A stretch of DNA of 64,000 nucleotides, taken from the NCBI RefSeq assembly GCF_003369915.1, contig NC_046675.1:13764001-13828000 (forward strand), read 5' to 3'. A program made the position numbers and the translations under genes. Positions within the stretch are counted from its first letter, which is position 1. Every line of letters begins with the position of its first letter. The DNA is from Drosophila miranda. Its lineage: Eukaryota; Arthropoda; Insecta; Diptera; Drosophilidae. The notes under the pieces are model-generated. The model was not told the origin of the DNA and did no database searches. It saw nothing but the letters and a program-made list of their open reading frames with translations. Of this stretch, positions 12,417 through 23,977 are shown one piece after another.

Positions 12417-12754
12417 GAAAGCCTGATAGCTGAACGTGGGTTTTCCTTTGTGTTCTGCCTTCGACTGAAGCATTCAGTTTGACAAAAACTAACAATAGGA
12501 TGTGTTTTTAGTTCAAACGACTAGACTAGGATCTGCTGGCAGGGATTGGATGTGATATGGGGTGCCTCTATTTATGAATTTACTTAGAGAAAGAAAACCA
12601 AATGCCGTTCCCCTTCGAACAAAAGTAATATACATTTTAATTTTATCCATGTCCCTTAGCCAAAATATAATTAAAGGAAAATAAAAACGAAAAAAGAGAA
12701 ATAAAAAATGAAAAACTAAACGAAAATACGGCAAAAGGCAAAAAGTTGGTGACG

Positions 12755-12874
12755 AAGACAACAACACGCGGTGTTCCCAAGCGGTCCCCCATCTAAGTAC
12801 TAACCGCGCCCGACGCTGTTTAATTTCGGTGATCGGACGAGAACCGATGTATTCAGCGTAGTATGGTCGTTGGC
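12755..12874 (-). rRNA. 5SrRNA: 5S rRNA variant, unit 28 (same two substitutions as unit 21)
   Basis: Carries G56A and G117T like unit 21, exactly 3,210 bp away, but has the full-length spacer. It is the duplicate of unit 21 inside the repeated 7-unit block. Confidence 0.92.
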
Positions 12875-13212
12875 GAAAGCCTGATAGCTGAACGTGGGTT
12901 TTCCTTTGTGTTCTGCCTTCGACTGAAGCATTCAGTTTGACAAAAACTAACAATAGGATGTGTTTTTAGTTCAAACGACTAGACTAGGATCTGCTGGCAG
13001 GGATTGGATGTGATATGGGGTGCCTCTATTTATGAATTTACTTAGAGAAAGAAAACCAAATGCCGTTCCCCTTCGAACAAAAGTAATATACATTTTAATT
13101 TTATCCATGTCCCTTAGCCAAAATATAATTAAAGGAAAATAAAAACGAAAAAAGAGAAATAAAAAATGAAAAACTAAACGAAAATACGGCAAAAGGCAAA
13201 AAGTTGGTGACG

Positions 13213-13332
13213 AAGCCAACAACACGCGGTGTTCCCAAGCGGTCCCCCATCTAAGTACTAACCGCGCCCGACGCTGCTTAATTTCGGTGATCGGACGAGA
13301 ACCGATGTATTCAGCGTAGTATGGTCGTTGGC
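13213..13332 (-). rRNA. 5SrRNA: 5S rRNA, unit 29
   Basis: Consensus copy, 458-bp unit, flank class D. Confidence 0.97.
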
Positions 13333-13670
13333 GAAAGCCTGAGAGCTGAACCTTGGTTTTCCTTTGTGTTCTGCCTTCGACTGGAGCATTCAGTTTGACA
13401 AAAACTAACAATAGGATGTGTTTTTAGTTCAAACGACTAGACTAGGATCTGCTGGCAGGGATTGGATGTGATATGGGGTGCCTCTATTTATGAATTTACT
13501 TAGAGAAAGAAAACCAAATGCCGTTCCCCTTCGAACAAAAGTAATATACATTTTAATTTTATCCATGTCCCTTAGCCAAAATATAATTAAAGGAAAATAA
13601 AAACGAAAAAAGAGAAATAAAAAATGAAAAACTAAACGAAAATACGGCAAAAGGCAAAAAGTTGGTGACG

Positions 13671-13790
13671 AAGCCAACAACACGCGGTGTTCCCAAGCGG
13701 TCCCCCATCTAAGTACTAACCGCGCCCGACGCTGCTTAATTTCGGTGATCGGACGAGAACCGATGTATTCAGCGTAGTATGGTCGTTGGC
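13671..13790 (-). rRNA. 5SrRNA: 5S rRNA, unit 30
   Basis: Consensus copy, 458-bp unit, flank class A. Confidence 0.97.
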
Positions 13791-14128
13791 GAAAGCCTGA
13801 TAGCTGAACGTGGGTTTTCCTTTGTGTTCTGCCTTCGACTGAAGCATTCAGTTTGACAAAAACTAACAATAGGATGTGTTTTTAGTTCAAACGACTAGAC
13901 TAGGATCTGCTGGCAGGGATTGGATGTGATATGGGGTGCCTCTATTTATGAATTTACTTAGAGAAAGAAAACCAAATGCCGTTCCCCTTCGAACAAAAGT
14001 AATATACATTTTAATTTTATCCATGTCCCTTAGCCAAAATATAATTAAAGGAAAATAAAAACGAAAAAAGAGAAATAAAAAATGAAAAACTAAACGAAAA
14101 TACGGCAAAAGGCAAAAAGTTGGTGACG

Positions 14129-14248
14129 AAGCCAACAACACGCGGTGTTCCCAAGCGGTCCCCCATCTAAGTACTAACCGCGCCCGACGCTGCTTAATTT
14201 CGGTGATCGGACGAGAACCGATGTATTCAGCGTAGTATGGTCGTTGGC
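14129..14248 (-). rRNA. 5SrRNA: 5S rRNA, unit 31
   Basis: Consensus copy, 458-bp unit, flank class A. Confidence 0.97.
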
Positions 14249-14590
14249 GAAAGCCTGATAGCTGAACGTGGGTTTTCCTTTGTGTTCTGCCTTCGACTGA
14301 AGCATTCAGTTTGACAAAAACTAACAATAGGATGTGTTTTTAGTTCAAACGACTAGACTAGGATCTGCTGGCAGGGATTGGATGTGATATGGGGTGCCTC
14401 CCTCTATTTATGAATTTACTTATAGAAAGAAAACCAAATGCCGTTCCCCTTCGAACAAAAGTAATATACATTTTAATTTTATCCATGTCCCTTAGCCAAA
14501 ATATAATTAAAGGAAAATAAAAACGAAAAAAGAAAAATAAAAAATGAAAAACTAAACGAAAATACGGCAAAAGGCAAAAAGTTGGTGACG

Positions 14591-14710
14591 AAGCCAACAA
14601 CACGCGGTGTTCCCAAGCGGTCCCCCATCTAAGTACTAACCGCGCCCGACGCTGCTTAATTTCGGTGATCGGACGAGAACCGATGTATTCAGCGTAGTAT
14701 GGTCGTTGGC
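14591..14710 (-). rRNA. 5SrRNA: 5S rRNA, unit 32
   Basis: Consensus copy, 462-bp unit with AAAGAAAAATAAA, flank class A. Confidence 0.97.
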
Positions 14711-15048
14711 GAAAGCCTGATAGCTGAACGTGGGTTTTCCTTTGTGTTCTGCCTTCGACTGAAGCATTCAGTTTGACAAAAACTAACAATAGGATGTGTT
14801 TTTAGTTCAAACGACTAGACTAGGATCTGCTGGCAGGGATTGGATGTGATATGGGGTGCCTCTATTTATGAATTTACTTAGAGAAAGAAAACCAAATGCC
14901 GTTCCCCTTCGAACAAAAGTAATATACATTTTAATTTTATCCATGTCCCTTAGCCAAAATATAATTAAAGGAAAATAAAAACGAAAAAAGAGAAATAAAA
15001 AATGAAAAACTAAACGAAAATACGGCAAAAGGCAAAAAGTTGGTGACG

Positions 15049-15168
15049 AAGCCAACAACACGCGGTGTTCCCAAGCGGTCCCCCATCTAAGTACTAACCG
15101 CGCCCGACGCTGCTTAATTTCGGTGATCGGACGAGAACCGATGTATTCAGCGTAGTATGGTCGTTGGC
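15049..15168 (-). rRNA. 5SrRNA: 5S rRNA, unit 33
   Basis: Consensus copy, 458-bp unit, flank class D. Confidence 0.97.
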
Positions 15169-15506
15169 GAAAGCCTGAGAGCTGAACCTTGGTTTTCCTT
15201 TGTGTTCTGCCTTCGACTGGAGCATTCAGTTTGACAAAAACTAACAATAGGATGTGTTTTTAGTTCAAACGACTAGACTAGGATCAGCTGGCAGGGATTG
15301 GATGTGATATGGGGTGCCTCTATTTATGAATTTACTTAGAGAAAGAAAACCAAATGCCGTTCCCCTTCGAACAAAAGTAATATACATTTTAATTTTATCC
15401 ATGTCCCTTAGCCAAAATATAATTAAAGGAAAATAAAAACGAAAAAAGAGAAATAAAAAATGAAAAACTAAACGAAAATACGGCAAAAGGCAAAAAGTTG
15501 GTGACG

Positions 15507-15626
15507 AAGCCAACAACACGCGGTGTTCCCAAGCGGTCCCCCATCTAAGTACTAACCGCGCCCGACGCTGCTTAATTTCGGTGATCGGACGAGAACCGAT
15601 GTATTCAGCGTAGTATGGTCGTTGGC
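15507..15626 (-). rRNA. 5SrRNA: 5S rRNA, unit 34
   Basis: Consensus copy, 458-bp unit, flank class A, with GGATCAGCTGG; last unit of the repeated block. Confidence 0.97.
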
Positions 15627-15968
15627 GAAAGCCTGATAGCTGAACGTGGGTTTTCCTTTGTGTTCTGCCTTCGACTGAAGCATTCAGTTTGACAAAAACT
15701 AACAATAGGATGTGTTTTTAGTTCAAACGACTAGACTAGGATCTGCTGGCAGGGATTGGATGTGATATGGGGTGCCTCCCTCTATTTATGAATTTACTTA
15801 TAGAAAGAAAACCAAATGCCGTTCCCCTTCGAACAAAAGTAATATACATTTTAATTTTATCCATGTCCCTTAGCCAAAATATAATTAAAGGAAAATAAAA
15901 ACGAAAAAAGAGAAATAAAAAATGAAAAACTAAACGAAAATACGGCAAAAGGCAAAAAGTTGGTGACG

Positions 15969-16088
15969 AAGCCAACAACACGCGGTGTTCCCAAGCGGTC
16001 CCCCATCTAAGTACTAACCGCGCCCGACGCTGCTTAATTTCGGTGATCGGACGAGAACCGATGTATTCAGCGTAGTATGGTCGTTGGC
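15969..16088 (-). rRNA. 5SrRNA: 5S rRNA, unit 35
   Basis: Consensus copy, 462-bp unit, flank class D. Confidence 0.97.
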
Positions 16089-16426
16089 GAAAGCCTGAGA
16101 GCTGAACCTTGGTTTTCCTTTGTGTTCTGCCTTCGACTGGAGCATTCAGTTTGACAAAAACTAACAATAGGATGTGTTTTTAGTTCAAACGACTAGACTA
16201 GGATCAGCTGGCAGGGATTGGATGTGATATGGGGTGCCTCTATTTATGAATTTACTTAGAGAAAGAAAACCAAATGCCGTTCCCCTTCGAACAAAAGTAA
16301 TATACATTTTAATTTTATCCATGTCCCTTAGCCAAAATATAATTAAAGGAAAATAAAAACGAAAAAAGAGAAATAAAAAATGAAAAACTAAACGAAAATA
16401 CGGCAAAAGGCAAAAAGTTGGTGACG

Positions 16427-16546
16427 AAGCCAACAACACGCGGTGTTCCCAAGCGGTCCCCCATCTAAGTACTAACCGCGCCCGACGCTGCTTAATTTCG
16501 GTGATCGGACGAGAACCGATGTATTCAGCGTAGTATGGTCGTTGGC
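16427..16546 (-). rRNA. 5SrRNA: 5S rRNA, unit 36 (last of the array)
   Basis: Consensus copy, 458-bp unit, with a private class D variant upstream (GCCTAAGAG). Only about 150 bp of spacer follow before unique DNA. Confidence 0.97.
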
Positions 16547-16694
16547 GAAAGCCTAAGAGCTGAACCTTGGTTTTCCTTTGTGTTCTGCCTTCGACTGGAG
16601 CATTCAGTTTGACAAAAACTAACAATAGGATGTGTTTTTAGTTCAAAAGACTAGACTAGGATCTGCTGGCAGGGATTGGATGTCATATGGGAGG

Positions 16695-18020
16695 CCTTGA
16701 CAAAGGTTGCACAGTTTAACATGATTTCTGGTTATTTCCAAAGGACTTTCTTCCATGACTGTCGTATTTGTAAAGGGGTGTTTTGCGGAGACACTCACCT
16801 CTGTTGGTTTTTGATAAATAAAACCATTAATACGATATAATAAAACATGTAGGCGGTTCATTGTTTTGTAATTATCCATAAATTGAATTTATTTCCTCCA
16901 TAGAATGGGATTCTTTCCATTAGTTCTCATTGAAATTTGTATGTAATTTGTAAATATTTTAAAATTGTTTGGTTTTCATTTTTTTGTATTTTTTTTTTCT
17001 TCGTTATCATTATGGATGCATGGATGCATATATTATTATGAAATTTCATTTAGACTTAATGTTGTGTTCACTTAATGCTAGAAATTTTAACTAATTGATG
17101 CTTTAAACCATTGAAACAATCCATTAAAATAGCCTAGAGAAGTTGCAACTACTATAAATCAAGAATATTCTACGTACATCGAAATTGTTTATCCAATATG
17201 ACAGTTGTGTTCGCTTACGTTCGATTGCTGGCAGAGAGTAGTAGTCTCTTCAATTAGAAAAATACAAATTATATAACAAGTTGTTAGATGGGATTCGTTT
17301 TCTGTGTATTGTATGTATTGTATGTCCTTCGCTTAGAATGTGCTCAAGTTTGGATAACTCGAAAGTTGTAGAACCAATTGTGGCTAACTTAAATTAACTA
17401 TGTGTGGGGCTTCGCCTCCCGCGTACCCATAGATACATACATAAATGAATAAACCTATTGTGAACTAAATTACAGAAACTAAAGGGTTTTTCCGGCATCA
17501 TAAGTAATTGATGTATACTTATATGTATATTGCACTGACCTAGGTATGCCATATTTCACTAAAATGTGCTTAAACTAAACGGGATTAAAGCAGGCAAAAC
17601 GATTCCCCGATTCACGTGCCCCACCTGTCGCACGTCGGCGGGGAATATGGAAGATGGGGTCTGGGATGGGAAAGAAAAAACACTTTACATTTAGCTAAGT
17701 TCTTAAACCACATCCAAAATGTACGATTAGCAAAATGTTGTTATTGTGATAATTGTTTGTTTCGTTTCGTTTGTCTGTCTGTCTGTCTTGTATTTAAAAC
17801 ACGACATTTTTGTTGTCTGACATTATCAAGAATTGGCATTCGCATATGTAAACTAAATATATATATATAGTTCGATAAGTAATACTAATTTGTTGTTGTT
17901 GTGGTATTGTTTTGCTTTTGTATCAGCAGAGCCACACACACACGTAGTACACACAGAGAAGAGTCATGAACAACTACCTAGTTAATGATTATATTAGACG
18001 TTAGTTGGATTATTATTCAT
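16695..18020. other. Array edge to zinc-finger gene 3' end; AT-rich
   Basis: About 1.3 kb of AT-rich DNA without a convincing coding region. On the minus strand it should hold the zinc-finger gene's 3' UTR; a minus-strand AATAAA at 16,888-16,893 is one possible poly(A) signal, which would bring the transcript within 200 bp of the 5S array. Short TA and TG/CA-type simple repeats lie at about 17,765-17,950. Confidence 0.5.
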
Positions 18021-21000
18021 TTAGACCTCCACGGTGAAGGGATCACGCGAGTGATGGATTTTCAGATGCTTGTTGTGATTGGTCTTGGTGGTGGAGCTCT
18101 TGCCGCATATGGTGCAAGTGAAGGGTCGCTCGCCGGTGTGCATGCGCCGGTGCTCGATCAGATAGTAGTGCCGATGGAATGACTTGTCGCACTGGTCGCA
18201 GGTGAACTTCTTGGTGCCGTGGTGCTCGCGTCGATGCCGCATGTAGTTGTACTTTCGTATGAACTTGCAGCCGCAGTACTCGCAGGTGTACGGCTTGATC
18301 TGCTTGTGTGCGTTGATGTGGTTCTTGAAGTCCAGCTCTCGCACAAACGCCTTTGGGCAGTACTCGCACTTGAACGGTTTCGCCGTCCGATTGGCGTGCA
18401 CCCACGAGTGTATCTTGAGATTCCATTTGGTGGAGAAGCTCTTGTTGCAGATGGCGCAGTCGTACTGCGGATCAGTCGAGTGCGTGGCCATGTGCGCCTT
18501 GATCGAGGTCTTGGCAAAGATCTGCTTGCACATGGGGCACTCCATCGGCTCGGCGTAGTCGAACTTATCCGAGTGGGCCAGCCGTATGTGGCGGCGCAGC
18601 GAGTTGGCGTGCACGAATCGATCGCAGCAGTACGGGCAGCACTTCGGCTTCACATCGTGCGTCTCCTTGTGCCAGAGAAAGCGCGCCTTCGACGGCAGCA
18701 CCTCGCCGCAGTGACACACGTACTCCTTCTTGCGCACCATCACCTTTGTGTGACGCTTGCGGTGCTGCGTCAAATTCGAGTACCGCTTAAACTTTTTGCC
18801 TGTCAATCAAAGGAAGCTTTATTAGGAAACAATTCTAGGGGCTACGGCTGTGCCGGTTGTGGGACTCACCGCATATCTTGCACTTGAGCGGCGTCTGGCC
18901 CGTGTGCATCCGCATGTGCTCCACGAGGGCGCTGCGCACGACAAACTTCTTGTCGCAGACATAGCAGCCGAACTCCTTCCAGCCCAAGTGGCGCTTCAGA
19001 TGCAGGGAGAAGTTCTTCCACCTATAGAATTTCTTGCCACAGGTGAAGCACTCGGCGGGATGCTCCGTGAGATGCGCATCGTAGAGCTTAACGGAGGGGA
19101 AGTCGGTGCGGCAGACATAGCACAGGAAGATGGACTTCTCCATCGCCTTCTGCTCCAGCTCGTTGAGGTTGTTGCGCTCCTGTCCCAGCTTGGACTCGTT
19201 GTAGGAAATAAGCATTCGATATAGGGCCGCCAATTTGGCGGCCGGCGTGGTCATCGCCAATGGCGGGAGGGTCATTTTGTGGTCCAGCTGGCTGGGCGGC
19301 TTGATATCACCATCCGCATCCGCATCGCCATCGCCAATGCCCAGCAGCTCGGCATCCTTGACATCGGTCAGTAGCTCGGGGCTGGTCTCGATCTGCTCCA
19401 CATCCGGCCTGTCCTGGCACTGTTCCTGCTTGATCTTGACAATGCCATCTTTTGAATCCTCATGCATGGCTTCAACGCCGCCGTTGCCCACGCCCACGCC
19501 CGCGTGCATGAGCAGCTGCTGGTGCTGTTGCTGCTGGGACGGGGGTGGCGGTAGCATCGGGGCGCTAATCTGCGGCTGCGTGCAAATCAGACGGCGATTC
19601 TGACGCACATAGTTGTGCTCGCCAATCATGTGCGCATTCCGGTCCTTGAGCTTCTCGAAGATGGCCTCGCAATGCGGACACTTGTAGAGCTTGCGACGCT
19701 GCGGCTTGCGCTGCGCCAAAGCGGCCGAAGCTGCCGCCTCCGCCGCCTCAGCGGCAGCCCTGGACGTTGAAGCGATTGGTGGACCAGCCAGCAATGCCGA
19801 AGACGCAGAGGAAGTGGTGGCTGCCGGCTGCTCATCAATTAGATGACTCTTTCTGGAGCTGGATGAGGCCTCCTCGTCGACAGCATTAAAATCGAATCTG
19901 CAAAAGAGTTTCAAGAGCATAATGTACTTCTGGTTTACTCCGGATTCGTTCCGCATTTACCGCTTGTGCTCCCGCTGCTGGCCGCTGAGATCCTGCACCG
20001 GATAGTAGTCCTGCCGCCAGTCGGGGTTGTAGCCGCCAGTGAACTGATTCCTAAAGTATCGCTGTGATATGTCGCCGTACACCTAAAGCAATTATTCATG
20101 AGAAATATAAGAGGATTCAAAAGGATCACCAAGGATCATCACTTACCGACTGACTCCACGAGTTATCGATGTCGCAGTTGCTCTCCTGCTCTGAGATTTC
20201 GCCCTTGGCGGGCATTTTTTCATCGGTGCGTATGTTGAGGCCTCCAACGAGGCTGCTCTCCGTGGCCGCCCCAGCGAACGATGAGGATGTTGTCGATGTG
20301 GAGGCGGATGCCGATGGCAGATTGCTGCTGCTGCTCAGCTGCTCCCGCTTGCACGCGTCCAGATCCAGATACTTGACATCGCCATCGACGGCCACACTGC
20401 AGCAATCGACGGCAGCCAACGCGGCATTGAAGTTGGTGGGCTGGGCCCCTTCATGATTCTGGTTTTGGCTAGAGGAGGAGGCTCCCGCTCCCGCTCCCGC
20501 TCCCGTGCCCGATCCTGCTGCTGCTGCTGCTGCGGCGGCTGCTGCTGCTGACTCGTGCTGTGGATCGTGGTCTTGATCTAGCTGATACCAGGACTGAAGC
20601 GACTGCGTCTTGGCCACCCGAAAGGTGGCATTCATCGAGTCGTGATCCATCGCCGAGGAATTGCTGGAAGAGGAGGCCAAGGTGGCTGCATTCGTGGCAT
20701 CGCTGACTCCGTGCTGCGTCTGTTGCTGCTGCTGTTGTTGCCGAAGGGCGAAGGGCGTGAAGTAGGCGCAGTTGGCGGACGTCGTGGCCGTGCTCTGAGT
20801 GGTCTGGTGGTATAGGAAATTGAAGTCGTTAATGAATGCGGCCGCTGTGGGCGGCTGGAGCGACAGCGGCAGCGACGGATGCACCTGCGCCACGGATGAG
20901 GCGTAGGAGGACGAGGAGGATATCACAATTTCATCCACCTCCAGATTGTTGTCCGGCAGAATGTACTCCTCGCCCGGCTTGGCTTGGCCCGGCTTCTGGC

Positions 21001-22972
21001 CCGTGCTGCTGTGCGCTGTGCTGCTGGCAAACACGGAGCCCGCTGAGGGGAAGCCCGAATTGGCATTCACCACAAAGGTGGTGTTGGAGGCGGTGCCTGC
21101 GAGCGTCGCCGGCTGCTTCGAATTGGCAAACTCCAGCAGCACGCGAGCATCGTCGTCGTTCACCGTCGAGTGCTTCCGTGTGGTCAGATGCTTCTCGAGG
21201 ATGCTGCTCGACGGCATCTCCGTGATCTCGCTCTTGATGTGGACCAGCTCCGTGGCGGATTTTGATATGGATAGGGAGTTGCAGGTGGATGTTGATGTTG
21301 AGGGCAGCAGCGGATCCGCGCTCGAGGAAGATGGGGTGTCAGTCTTTTGTTTTGTTGTCGCCGTCGCCGTCGTCGTCGTCGTTGCCGTGGCCTTTGGTTT
21401 GATGACTAATTTCTTGGGTCCACGAAGCTGGGCAGGAGTCGAGAACCGCTGAGGTAGCAGCGTCGTTGGCTCGACCTCGACCTTCATGGGCGGCGGCTGG
21501 GTGAAGTCCTCCGTGGCCGCCGACATGCCGCTGGCCATGCGGATGACGCTGGTGGTGCCATGTCCTTCCCCACAGCTCTGCTCCAGGCTGGGCTTGTGAT
21601 CCAGCAGCAGCATGGGATCAGTCGCATCCGAATGCGCCGAATTGTCGTACTCATCTATGGGCTCCTCCTTCTCGACCTTGACCAGTGGAATGGGCGCCAC
21701 GGCGGCAAACGGCCGAGAGGTGCCGATGCGGCTGGAGGCCACGATGTTGCCCATCAGATCGAGGTACTCGTTCATGTTGAGCGGCACATCGCTGAGCACT
21801 GTGATGCGGTTCTTCTTGGACTTGGCGTTCGAGTTCGAATTGGAGTTTGAGGTGGAGTTCGAATGGCCGTCTGCTAGGGTGGACGCGGAGGCCACTGCGG
21901 CGGCCGCCGCGGCACTGCTCGTGGAGGGGGCCGTGCACAGAGGGGGTAGCGCCACCGCCTGGACCTCCACCTTCGTATCGGACTCGGACTCGGAGTCGCT
22001 CTCGCAGCCGCTGCTGATGCTCATGAACTCCTCGTCCGAGTGGTGTTGCCGGGGACTCTTCTTTGAGGTTCGCTTGGGCTTTGTCTTCCGCGACTTCTTC
22101 GTTGTTTTGGTCAAGTTCCGGCAGCGGCTGTTCTCGTCCCGCTCATCGTCCCCATCCTCCACATGTTCGTGCTCATCCTGCAGGGCCGTCTCGTTCTCTT
22201 CCTCCTCCTCTTCATCGTCGTCGTCGTCGTCGTCGTCCTCGTCGTCGTCGTGTATGTGGAGCACACTCGGAGGCGACTGGTAAATGCGCTCGATCACGGA
22301 GAACTCCCCGTCCTCCTTCTCGACGCACTCCACAATGTGCTTGGGCGTCTCCTGGACAATGAAGTCCCCGTTCTCCCGCTCCAGATAATGGGCCACCGGC
22401 GACTCCGCGTAGCGCAGCACCGAGGCGGCCGATGCGGACGAGGGCGAGGAGCTGGCAGCAGCCGCCGCAGCATTGAGCAATGCCCCGAAGGGAGAGTTGG
22501 TCTGGCGGCTCGTTCGACCAGCCGTTGAGATGGCGGGCAGGGAGGAAGAGCTGCAGCTTCCTGCACTCGATCCATAGGTCTGCAAGGTCACCGGCTGCTG
22601 TTGCTGTCTGGTGGCACCCGTTGTTAGGGACACTGGCATCGAGGACTGCTGTGCCTGCTGCTGCTGCTGCTGTTGTTGCGGATGGTGATGATGCTGCTGG
22701 TGCTGCCCGTGGCTGCCCGCCTGCGGTGGCAGCGGCGGTGGTGGGGGATTCAGGAATACTTCCGTGTGTGCTTTGCCGCTATGCTTTCCTCCAGAGGCTG
22801 CTGTTGTGGTCGTCGGTGGTGCCAGGGTAACGTTATGATGAACGGTCACATGTTGCTGCTGCTGCTGTTGCTGTTGCTGGTGCTGCTGCTTGTTTTGGTT
22901 GTGCTGAGATCGTATTTGACTGATGGCGGCTCCATAGGCGGGAGGAGGTTTCTGGTGCGGTTGTGCTGCTGT

Positions 22973-23003
<31 letters not shown>

Positions 23004-23914
23004 GTGAAGAGCTGCAATAAAAGAGGAAACTTTGTGAGCGAAACCCAGGATTTGGTTTGCCAAATGCAAACCCTTTGCATCTGATGGAATGGATTTCAGG
23101 GGCAACTGTTTCTGGCTTTGGCACTCACCTGCAGCGGCGGAGGGGGCGGCAGCGTGGTGGCGTAGGTAAACTTCAGGCCAGGATGCTGCTGCTGCTGATG
23201 GGCAAAGTGGGTCTGCTGCTGCTGATGGCTGCTGGCGAGGAAGTGCTGCTGTGGCACCTGCGGTATCACCAAAGTGGCGGTGGCGGTGGCTGTGGCGGTG
23301 GTGGCACCACGCCCAAAGCTCGTCTGCTGTTGTGGTTGTTGCTGCTGCTGCTGCTGTTGATTAGTGTAGCGATAGTCCGTGGTGACCAGCGGTGGCTGGT
23401 ACAGTGCGGCCATTGTGCTGTTTGTGGTGGGTGCGGATGTGTTGTTGGCTCGCGCCTCAGTCGTGGGCGGTGCGCATTTCAGTGCTTTCATCGGTGGATT
23501 GCTCAATTTGCTGCTGCTGCTGCTGTTCGCTGTGGCAGCAACAACGGAGGAGGAGGAGTGGGAGGGGGAAGTTAGTGAGGAGGAGAGGGGCGGCGGCGCA
23601 TTAGAGGCTATCGATGAGCTGGCGGACACAACAACTGGCTTAACATCAGCCACAGTTGGAGACGACGTCGAGGCGGTGGCGGCGGTGTCGTCGGAGCCAC
23701 CGGCAGCATCTGCACCACCTCCCGCTGCTGCTGATGAGCCGTCGCCCAGCATGGCCGCCGCCAGGGCATTGCCCATGCCAGTGTTGCCCACAATTGTCAT
23801 CTGCACCAGCGCCTTGATGACCTGCTCCTTGGGATGCGTCTCCAGATGGTCGGAGAGATTCATACCCGCATGCAGGTACAAGGTGCACACGGGGCACTGC
23901 ACGCTGTCGACCAT
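18021..23914 (-). CDS. Large C2H2 zinc-finger protein (1,859 aa, five coding exons)
   Basis: Probable nuclear DNA-binding regulator. Coding exons on the minus strand: 23129-23914, 20147-23011, 19961-20082, 18870-19897 and 18021-18799. All junctions have GT/AG ends and agree in phase (total 5,580 nt). I chose the MVDSVQCPVC start because its first finger (C7, C10, H23, H27) follows at once; an upstream in-frame ATG at 23,977 would add 21 residues. Residues about 30-1,320 are mostly low complexity: poly-Q, poly-A, S/T runs and an acidic D/E stretch near 22,210-22,255. One finger lies near residue 1,330, then twelve more, one of them degenerate (a C-x-C pair), fill about 1,515-1,850. The fourth intron, only 70 bp, splits a finger. 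I cannot name it confidently; from memory CG31224 of D. melanogaster is a large zinc-finger gene that may match. Confidence 0.9.
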
Positions 23915-23977
23915 GATGGCGGCCTTGGTTGCTTTCTTCTCTCTGGCTACTAATTCACTCTGTTCGCTCTCTCGCAC

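Larger units (their letters stand above)
1..16694 (-). repeat. Tandem 5S rDNA array, 36 complete units plus a partial one
   Basis: Head-to-tail units of 458 bp (22 intervals), 462 bp (12) and 457 bp (1), each with one 120-nt 5S gene on the minus strand and a spacer of about 338-342 bp. The 462-bp class has an extra 4 bp (CCTCCCTC instead of CCTC) in the spacer 3' of the gene, linked to TTATAG instead of TTAGAG. Upstream flanks fall into classes by the bases just before the RNA start, read on the plus strand: A (GCGAAAGCCTGATAG), B (GCGACAGCC), C (GCGAAAACC) and D (GAGAGCTGAACCTTGG). The first five units share a GAAGTATTC variant absent further right. Homology stops near 16,694 inside the spacer of what would be the next unit, so this is the right-hand edge of the array; it continues beyond position 1. 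Confidence 0.98.

Noticed and set aside
108-16625. Dozens of repeated 84-146-residue minus-strand reading frames in the first 16 kb
   Set aside because: They run through the 5S rRNA genes and their spacers, begin at non-ATG codons, and repeat with the array period. They are rDNA, not protein genes.
1-16694. Regularly spaced repeats that might suggest a CRISPR array or satellite
   Set aside because: The repeated unit contains a complete 5S rRNA gene with a Pol III terminator, and the organism is an insect.
18219-23575. Long plus-strand frames opposite the zinc-finger gene
   Set aside because: They are antisense shadows of GC-rich and triplet-repeat coding sequence and lack any domain.
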